From Fagopyrum homotropicum (lineage: Eukaryota > Streptophyta > Magnoliopsida > Caryophyllales > Polygonaceae), in contig BSWB01000004.1 of the NCBI GenBank assembly GCA_033239125.1, forward strand, positions 139,512,426-139,576,425: DNA of 64,000 bases, given 5' to 3'. Below are positions 1-8,000 of this stretch, one piece after another (within the stretch, counting starts at the first letter, position 1; each line of letters begins with the position of its first letter). The notes beneath the pieces are model-generated. The model made no database searches. It was not told the origin of the DNA and saw only the letters and a program-made list of their open reading frames with translations. The position numbers and the translations under genes are program-made.

Positions 1-1262
1 TCACTACCACCTAGAAAAGGCAAGCCAAGACTAAGTTAAAGCAAATCTTTAACTTTGGATTAAAGTAAAAGCAAGTTCGTAAACTTAAGGGAAATCACGG
101 TTGGATCGTGAGGTTCCACGGTCGTGGAACTCAAGAACAGACCGTGGTTTAGGGTTCGTCGGCGATTCTCTCTAACTCTCATGGTCCAATCTATTTACGA
201 TCGATCTATCATCATCTAAGCCACAACTATCAACCCTTCACCTTAGAATTGCTAAAGGGTTTTAGCCAACAACAGTCATATTGATATCAAATTCAAGGTT
301 TAAAAGAATGAAAGATGAAAACTTCCGAAAACCTTCAATAACTTTCAAGTCAATCTCAAAGTCACAATCAGTAACGAATATCGTCAATGGATTCAAAATA
401 AAGCAAACAAACACAATCTTAGGAAAGAAGGAAGAACAGGATGTCAATCCGTCTTCTAAATTAAACCTAAACAAGAAGAGAAATCTTCTTGCAACAATCT
501 TCCAAAAACTCCGATCTTCCGTCGATCCGGAAATCTCCACAGCAATCTCCACCAAAAGTGTGAGATTAGGGCAACTCTAAGGAAGAGGGAAAATTACGTC
601 TTTTTGCAAGAGTCGCCAAATTTTCCAAGTCGCAATGTCGTAAGTGTAAGCCTAAAGCGAGGTGTAAAAGTGCGTCTAAGCGGAGGTGACGGAATCTCTC
701 TTCGTCCGTCTTTTTATAGGGCAAGATAAAATATCAGCCCGGCCCAATCTTAAAAAGATCGTGGCTTCAAAATGTGGCGAAAAAGATCGCCAAGATCACG
801 GTCGTGGAAGGTTCCACGACCGTAATTTAGAGCGTGGAAATCAACACGGTTTGAACCATGGATTCCACGACCGTAAAAGCTTCTGGAATGAACCACGCTT
901 CTCTTGCTGGGTTCCACGGCCGTGGAACTGAACGTGGTTTGTAGTACGGCCGTATTTTAGAGCGTGGTTTAGGGCAAGAACGTGATTCTTCCCTAGCCTC
1001 GTGCATTCCTGAAGTTGACACTCAATTTACTCCTAAGAATGTCCTCAATCCATGGACATACTCAATCAACTCATCCTTGCTAAATACCGTTCGGAAATGG
1101 CTCTCAATCACCTATAATCAACATAAAACTAGTGTAGACATCTATATCGACAATATAGGCAAACTAGCTCACAAATGCAACAATGCTCAATCAAAGACTA
1201 TCAATATGAATCAAATACACTTAGAAAACGTGCCTAAAATATCAAAATATTTCATGCTAACA
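1..1262 (-). repeat. A1 3' LTR (partial, window edge)
   Basis: Corresponds to 11554-12815 of the 5' LTR at a constant offset of 11553, so there is no net indel. The U3 end is TGTTAGC (complement ending at 1262). The TATA box is at 711-718 (minus). Family-A palindromes cluster at 795-970, upstream of the TATA box, with the perfect 18-mer GTTCCACGGCCGTGGAAC at 911-928, and at 93-150 downstream of it. By eye, positions 1-370 differ from the other LTR at about 9% of sites but 370-1262 at only about 1%. Small ORFs here are present in both LTRs and look like chance frames. Confidence 0.9.
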
Positions 1263-2673
1263 AATAACCCCATACTTGCAACTTGCTTGTCCCTAAGCAA
1301 GGTCTCTCAAAAGCTTTTAAAACAAGAGTTAGGATGAAATATGTGTACCTTCTCAAAGCAATACTTCTTTTGGAGGAATGTGCCTTCTAAAGAATAGATC
1401 ATTCTCAAACCTTGCTTCAATCGTTTATAAGACTTTCATACACTTAATCAAAGAGTAAAAAGTAAAGAAAACTCATGAATCAATCAAACTTCTATACAAG
1501 CATCATAACCCTTAAACATTATCAAAATCAATCATAAGAAACTTCAATTTAGATCACCAAGTCATATAACATTCTTTTGATCTTAAGGACTTTCAAAGAA
1601 AAGGTCTAGAATGTGAAAAGGGAAGGAAACTTTAAGGAATGTGGTGCATGAATCCGGGAAAGTGGACAACTACTCTTCTTCTTCTTTTGCGGTTTCCGCA
1701 ACACCTTCAACTTAGAGCTTCGCCCTCTTCTTTTCATTTTTCGACTTTACTTTTGGAGTTATGGACAGAGGTGCACAAAAACCGAAGCCTAGGAGATTGG
1801 CGTTTCTCAATTTTTATGAGATGCCTCAAACCCTTAGCACACATACCATAATCCGCTAGGAATATCGCTCAATCCGACTTTGGCAAGACACAAACACCCG
1901 GCTATGTGAATGGTGCCGAGTTACTCATCATCATGATTGACTTCCCCAAACCTAGAATTTCTTTCTATTCTTTTGATTGCAAATAATTGCTCTCATGGCC
2001 CTCCCACATCAAACATGCCTTTTTCATTCACTTCTCCAAATTCCCGGATAGGTAAAGGAGGTCAATATTTCAATGAGGGGCTAAAATGATCAAAGAAAGA
2101 AGAAAGAAAAATCGAATTGCCTTAATCATCTCAAAAAGAAGTATAAGAACTTATAGTGTGATTTCAACTTCAATTTCTCAACATGATTTAGGTAATATTC
2201 ATCACATTATGAAACTTGCAAAAGAAGCGTAATCAACACATTCAATTTCTTTTCAATTCACTAATCTTTTAAGCATGCAATTGTCATCAAACTCAATTCA
2301 CAAGTAGCGATTATCATGGAAATCATCTCAATTCCTTAGAAGCACAAAATTTTCAAAATTTTTCAATTTTTATGGGTTTTTCAAGTTCTTTTTCATGCAA
2401 TGCAATAATGAAACGTGCAACAATATAATGAACATGCAATGATAGTCTCGAATAGAAGCAAACATAGTGAGTAAGAGTTATTACAAACTTTTAGTACATC
2501 CCACCCCATACTTAGGACGAACATTGTCCCTAATGTTCAAAAAAAAGAAAGAGAAGAAAGAAAAGAAAAAGAAACTCACAAAGTGTCGGTGGAATGGCTA
2601 AAGTGAACGGTCATGCAATCAATCACTGCGGCGCTGGTGGAGGCGGGAATGGAGAGAAGCTAGGATCATAAAA
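1263..2673 (-). other. A1 3' untranslated region with two PPT-like modules
   Basis: Non-coding stretch between the env-like ORF and the 3' LTR. The LTR-proximal polypurine tract is AAGTATGGGG (complement at 1265-1280), preceded in element sense by a GGGACAAG motif. A second, similar module lies just after the env-like stop (2501-2535). Between them, 1743-1955 matches a block conserved in all Athila families of this window, including the element-sense words GTTTGTGTCTTGCCAAAG and GATTGAGCGATATTCCTA. No ORF of note. Confidence 0.75.
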
Positions 2674-4191
2674 TCACCCAAACTGCTGGCGGTAGACGTC
2701 TCTCATCATGTGATCGAGGTCGTCCAAGCGTCCATCTCTAGCATCGGCTCGGATCTCCAATGCTCCTACTCTCTCCGAAAGACCAGTAGCCCAATCCGGC
2801 ATCTGCTCATACCATCCCGGAGCCTGACTATACCATGCTGGAGCGTCGGATGGTGCTGGTGCTGGTGCTGGTGCTGTTGATTTCTCTGTGGACCAAGGAG
2901 GGGGAACGCCATACCATGCAGGAGGTGTGGTCATCCATGTAGGTCTCTCACTCACGCTAGTGCGGCGAGAAGACGAGCCTGAGGCTCTAGCTGGACGTGG
3001 AGAACGTCTAGGTGCATCGGGGGCCGCCTCCGGCTGATCCGGAAACGTGCCAAACTCCTGCTCGGCTCCTCCTCCACCCTCAAACTGATCTCTCATATCC
3101 TCCTCCTCAACAACTGGTGGTGGGACATATGGGGGAGCTACAATCCTGTTCGCATGCATAACAGCGAACGTCTCCTTCCAATTATGGCGTCCCGCCATAA
3201 TGGAGTACTCCGGTAGCCACTCTATACCCCTACCCGTCCTGCTCTCCCAAGGCATGGCCGCATAAGGCAAACCTCTATGAGTGGGGAAGATGAGCCCTCT
3301 AGTCATGAAGGCATGAAGACCTAAAGGAACGGCCGGTATGCGGGTACAGGCAGAAAAATCAACACCCAAGCTCCTAGCAAGGTGGGTAACTATCCCACCA
3401 TATCCGATGTTGCCCTTCTTCTTGTTCTTGAGCTTGCTCATAGTAGCAGCCAAGAGGGTGGCGCAGTCAGCTCGACTCCCGTACAACATGGAATACAGCA
3501 AAAAGAGCTCATCCGTCTTGATCTTTTGGGGCGTCTCCGTCCTAGGAAAGAGACACTCCGAAAGAACACGGTGAGCTATCTTCAAGGCTAGGTGGTACAT
3601 CAACCTAGCCTTGGTATCAGCAGGTTGCCAACGGTCCTCGTCGGCGTAAATCATCGCTACCTCCTCCCAAAAGTCGTTGGCGTAAACGCCACTAGGAAAT
3701 CGAACGTTAAAGGTCTCCTGGAACCCGAAAAAGGTCCCGAACTCATGGATGCTAAAATGATAGTCTCTTTCCTTAAGACGGAAAGAGACGGTCCTGTCTA
3801 CATGGCTGTGCTCGAAAGACGTCACAACCTCCCGTGTAATCTCCTCATAAGCGTCTTCTCGGATAGCCGAGAAGATAACTAGTCCGGCTCTATCCAAGAG
3901 CCAAGTAAGGTCATCTATAATGTTGAGAGGATCTAGATCCTCCAACAATAGGTACCTAGGACCAATCACAGCCCTCTCCTTGATCCTCTCGAGTGCGTAG
4001 AGGTGATCCTCATGAATGGTCGGTACCCTAGGGCTAGGAGGTGAGGGTGATGAAGGTGAAGATGGAGGTGAAGGGGAAGAAGGTTGTGGTGCCCTAGAGG
4101 ATGAGGAAGAAGAAGGATTACCCTTCCTCTTCGTGTTCTGGTTATTCTTCTTCTCCTTAATCCTCCCCGAAACTCTCCTCACAAAGTCCAT
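2674..4191 (-). CDS. Env-like (ATHILA second-ORF) protein of A1
   Basis: About 505 residues from MDFVRR at 4191. An upstream in-frame ATG at 4227 would add 12 residues encoded by a palindrome tail, and the paralogues in A2 and C1 begin at MDFV/MDLV, so I prefer 4191. The protein has a basic N-terminus (KRKGN), a Ser/Pro-rich stretch, a globular region with the signature FPRTETPQKIKTDELF, then an acidic, Pro- and Trp-rich tail (repeated PxWY) ending in a predicted helix. I see no signal peptide or membrane span, so 'env-like' reflects position only. By recollection it belongs with the ATHILA ORF / putative plant transposon protein group. Function unknown; the basic N-terminus would suit a nuclear protein. 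Confidence 0.85.
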   Translation of the reverse strand: MDFVRRVSGRIKEKKNNQNTKRKGNPSSSSSSRAPQPSSPSPPSSPSSPSPPSPRVPTIHEDHLYALERIKERAVIGPRYLLLEDLDPLNIIDDLTWLLDRAGLVIFSAIREDAYEEITREVVTSFEHSHVDRTVSFRLKERDYHFSIHEFGTFFGFQETFNVRFPSGVYANDFWEEVAMIYADEDRWQPADTKARLMYHLALKIAHRVLSECLFPRTETPQKIKTDELFLLYSMLYGSRADCATLLAATMSKLKNKKKGNIGYGGIVTHLARSLGVDFSACTRIPAVPLGLHAFMTRGLIFPTHRGLPYAAMPWESRTGRGIEWLPEYSIMAGRHNWKETFAVMHANRIVAPPYVPPPVVEEEDMRDQFEGGGGAEQEFGTFPDQPEAAPDAPRRSPRPARASGSSSRRTSVSERPTWMTTPPAWYGVPPPWSTEKSTAPAPAPAPSDAPAWYSQAPGWYEQMPDWATGLSERVGALEIRADARDGRLDDLDHMMRDVYRQQFG

Positions 4192-5022
4192 TCTGTCAAA
4201 AATTACGGGCTGTTCTACAGATTCCACGGCCGTGGTTCTCCCAAGAACCGTGATTCGTGTCAGAAATTCTCAAATCTCAGAATTCAGCACTCAATCTCAA
4301 GCAAACAGGCAGCCCTAATCTTATTTCCTCCAATTTCAATCAGTTCTTCCTAAAATCTCTAACAAAAACGAACCAAATCGACAAAGATCAAGAAGAGTGG
4401 AAAAACCTATTTTTCGGATTTAAAAATCTGAATTGCGCATTCCTTGGTGAATTTCCGCTCGATTTGTCGCTTGGATCTTGTTGGTGGTCGAATTTGCTTC
4501 AGTTTAGGTGGAAGAATCGTTAAAAACGATTAAGAAACGAGGATTTGAGAGAGGGTCGTGGATTTCGGTGTTTAGGTCGTGGAAGAGGGGTTTTGTGGGT
4601 GATTTTTGTGAAGAACGTGGTTTATATAGTCACAGGCAAAATTTTGAAAATCACGGTCTGTCGGGGTGTTCCACGGCCGTGGAATTGTACGGAACCGTGG
4701 TTTTGGTGATTTTTCAAAGGCTTTTGGAAATTACGGGCACTGTAGCTGTCACGACCGTGGTTTAGGCCGTGGAACTCTCTGTAAAGCTCCAAAGTCCAAA
4801 TTTCGTCACTTTTCTTCAACATTATCCTTCCCTTTTCCTTTTCCATCGTTCCTACATCCAAAAACACGAACATACCGGAAGGAATCGAAGGCAAAAACAA
4901 AGCGAAAAAAACGTCTATACTAAGCTAATCTATGAATCGAAAACAAAAACAAAAATGCAATACCTTGGGTTGCCTCCGAAGAAGCGCTTTATTTAAGGTC
5001 CGTAGCTAGACCAATCTTGCAC
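4192..5022 (-). promoter_or_regulatory. A1 pol-env spacer with putative internal promoter
   Basis: A TATA box (TATATAAA, complement of 4621-4628) lies 437 nt upstream of the env-like ATG at 4191. Directly upstream in element sense (4632-4775) are family-A palindromes, including CCACGGCCGTGG at 4671-4682 and CACGACCGTGG at 4751-4761. Another full palindrome sits just before the ATG (4224-4235). This copies the LTR arrangement of palindromes followed by TATA, so I infer a second promoter for the env-like ORF. Transcription from it is not shown by sequence alone. Confidence 0.65.
4961..4990 (-). other. Conserved post-pol hairpin block (A1)
   Basis: In element sense AAGCGCTTC, then a stem-loop related to CTTGGGAGGCAACCCAAG, then GTATTG, located 30-60 nt after the gag-pol stop. 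The same block follows pol in all six Athila copies here. In A1 one stem base has changed (CTTCGG against CCCAAG). Role unknown. Confidence 0.7.
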
Positions 5023-8000
5023 TTATTCGAGTGCGGTAGGCGCGAACTCTTCATTTTGGAGTTCCGGCGTATACTTCTTGAGTCGTTGGCCGTTCACCTT
5101 AAAGCTCCCGCCCGTTTCACCCCATACTTCAACTGCACCATGGGGGAAAATACGCTTAATTAGAAAAGGTCCGGTCCAACGAGATTTAAGCTTACCTGGA
5201 AAGAGACGAAGCCTTGAATTGAAGAGGAGAACTTGATCTCCTTCTTTGAAGTCCTTTGGAATGATATGCTTATCATGCCAACGCTTTGCTCTCTCCTTAT
5301 AGATCTTAGCGTTTTCATAAGCATTCAAGCGGAGTTCATCCAGCTCATTGATGTCTAGGAGACGCTTCTCTCCCGCTTCGTTCATGCTGAAATTTAACCA
5401 CTTGATAGCCCAAAACGCTTTGTGCTCCAACTCTACCGGTAAGTGACAAAACTTCCCATACACAAGGTTGTATGGTGTGGTTCCTATGGGAGTCTTGTAT
5501 GCAGTCCGGTACGCCCACAATGCATCGTCAAGCTTCAAGGACCAATCCTTCCTAGTCCTTGAAACCGTCTTCTCTAGAATTCCTTTGATCTCCCTATTTG
5601 AGATCTCAACTTGTCCACTTGTTTGTGGATGATAGGGGGTAGTAATCTTGTGAGTAACCCCATACTTAGCTAGAAGAGCTTCAAAGCGCCGGGCAATGAA
5701 GTGAGAACCTCCATCACTAATGATCGTCCTTGGCGTCCCAAATCGCGGGAAGATGGTCTTGTTAAAGAACTTAACCACCACCATGGCATCATTGGTGGGA
5801 GAGGCAATTGCTTCCACCCATCTAGAAACATAATCTACCGCCAATAGTATGTATTGGTTTCCACAAGAGGATGGGAACGGTCCCATAAAATCAACTCCCC
5901 AAACGTCGAAAATCTCCATCTCTTGGATGTTGTTGAGGGGCATCTCATTCCTCCTAGAGATATTGCCTGTTCTTTGACAAGCATCGCAGCAAGAAACAAA
6001 GGATTGCACATCTCTAAACAAAGTAGGCCAAAAGAATCCAGATTGCAATACCTTTGCGCTAGTCTTGTTTGAACTAGCGTGTCCTCCACAAGGTAGTGAA
6101 TGACAATGACGGATGACACTTTGCATCTCATCTTCCGGCACACATCGCCGAATGATGCCATCCGGACCTCTCTTAAAGAGGAGAGGCTCGTTCCAAAAGT
6201 ATTCCCGGACATCCTTAAAGAACTTCTTCTTTTGTGCGTAGGATAGTCCGGGCGGTATTTCCTGACAAACCAAATAGTTAACAAAATCAGCAAACCATGG
6301 TTCATTACCTTTAGAGATCACATCGATGCACTCCTCAATAAGGTGTAGGTGTTCGTCCGGGAAGGAGTCATCGATGGGTAAATGGTCGTCCTCTAGATGT
6401 GTTAGGCGACTCAAATAATCCGCAACAGAATTTTCTGAACCTTTCTTGTCGTGGATCTCTAGATCGAATTCTTGTAGGAGAAGAATCCATCTAATTAGCC
6501 TTGGCTTCGCGTCTTTCTTCGCAAGGAGGTACCGGATCGCAGCATGATCCGTGTAGACAATCACCTTTGCACCTATAAGATAAGAGCGAAACTTGTCAAT
6601 AGCATAGACAATGGCTAAAAACTCTTTCTCGGTAGTGGCGTAGTTGAGCTGCGCTTCATCTAGCGTCTTGCTAGCATAGTATATGGCGTGGGTTCGCCCT
6701 TCCTTTCGTTGTCCAAGAACAGCTCCTATAGCTACGTCACTAGCATCGCACATAACCTCAAAGGGAAGGGTCCAATCCGGAGGTTGGATAATAGGTGCTG
6801 AAATTAGAGCTTGCCGAATTGTATTAAACGCATCCAAACATTCCTGCGAAAACTCGAAAACTGCATCCTTCATCAATAGATTAGTGAGAGGTTTTGATAT
6901 CTTAGAAAAGTCCTTAATGAAACGTCTATAAAATCCAGCATGTCCTAGGAAACTTCTTATCCCTTTCACCGAAGTTGGGGGAGGAAGTTTCTCTATGGTC
7001 TCTATCTTAGCTTTGTCTACTTCTATCCCTCTACTAGAGACTAAGTGACCTAATACAATTCCTTCCTTAACCATAAATTGACACTTCTCCCAATTAAGAA
7101 CTAGGTTAGTGTCTTCACACCTTTGCAAAAAAAGAGAAAGGTTAGAAAGGCAATCGTTAAAAGAGGAACCGTATACGGAGAAGTCGTCCATGAAGACTTC
7201 CATGATTTCCTCTATGTACTCGGAGAAGATGGCCATCATGCACCGTTGAAAGGTGGCTGGGGCATTGCAAAGCCCGAACGGCATTCTCCTATAAGCAAAC
7301 GTACCCCATGGGCACGTGAATGTGGTCTTCTCTTGATCATCCGGGTGTATCGGAATCTGAAAGAAACCACTATAGCCGTCAAGGTAGCAAAAATGTGAAT
7401 GTTGCGCTAACCTTTCAAGCATTTGATCAATGAATGGCAATGGGAAGTGATCCTTCCGCGTTGCATTGTTGAGCTTGCGGTAGTCTATGCACATCCGCCA
7501 TCCCGTCACAGTTCGGGTAGGAATGAGTTCGTTGTTCTTGTTGGTGATGACCGTCATTCCTCCCTTCTTCGGAACTACTTGAACCGGACTCACCCACTTA
7601 CTATCGGAAATAGGGTAGATGATACCTGCATCAAGAAGCTTAAGAATTTCCTTCTTGACAACCTCCTTCATGGTCGGATTCAACCGCCTTTGAGGTTGTC
7701 TTGAAGTTCTAAAATCTTCCTCCATTAGTATCTTATGCATGCATAGGGAGGGTTTTATTCCTACTAAGTCCTCAATAGTATAGCCTAAAGCTTTTCTATG
7801 TTTCCTAAGGACAATCATGAGCTGATTATGTTCATCTATGCTTAGATCGAAACTAACAATAACCGGGAAGGTAGAATTAGGTCCTAGAAAAGCGTACCTT
7901 AGATGAGTAGGAAGTGGTTTTAGTTCCATCGCTTTCGGAGCTTCCAATGATCCTTGAGTAGCATTCGATGTCTCCTTAGAAGTTTCTAAGGGTGATGAGT

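Noticed and set aside
262..580. Pair of overlapping ~100-codon frames on both strands in the A1 3' LTR, repeated at 11815-12133
   Set aside because: Their presence in both LTRs follows from LTR duplication. There is no family resemblance, and the two strands overlap almost completely.
795..970. CRISPR-like array from repeated palindromes
   Set aside because: Spacing is irregular, repeats are 12-18 bp with many half sites, there are no cas genes, and the context is a plant retrotransposon LTR.
2674..4191. Calling the second ORF a true envelope glycoprotein
   Set aside because: No signal peptide, hydrophobic fusion segment or membrane anchor can be seen in any of the four intact copies; only its position resembles env.
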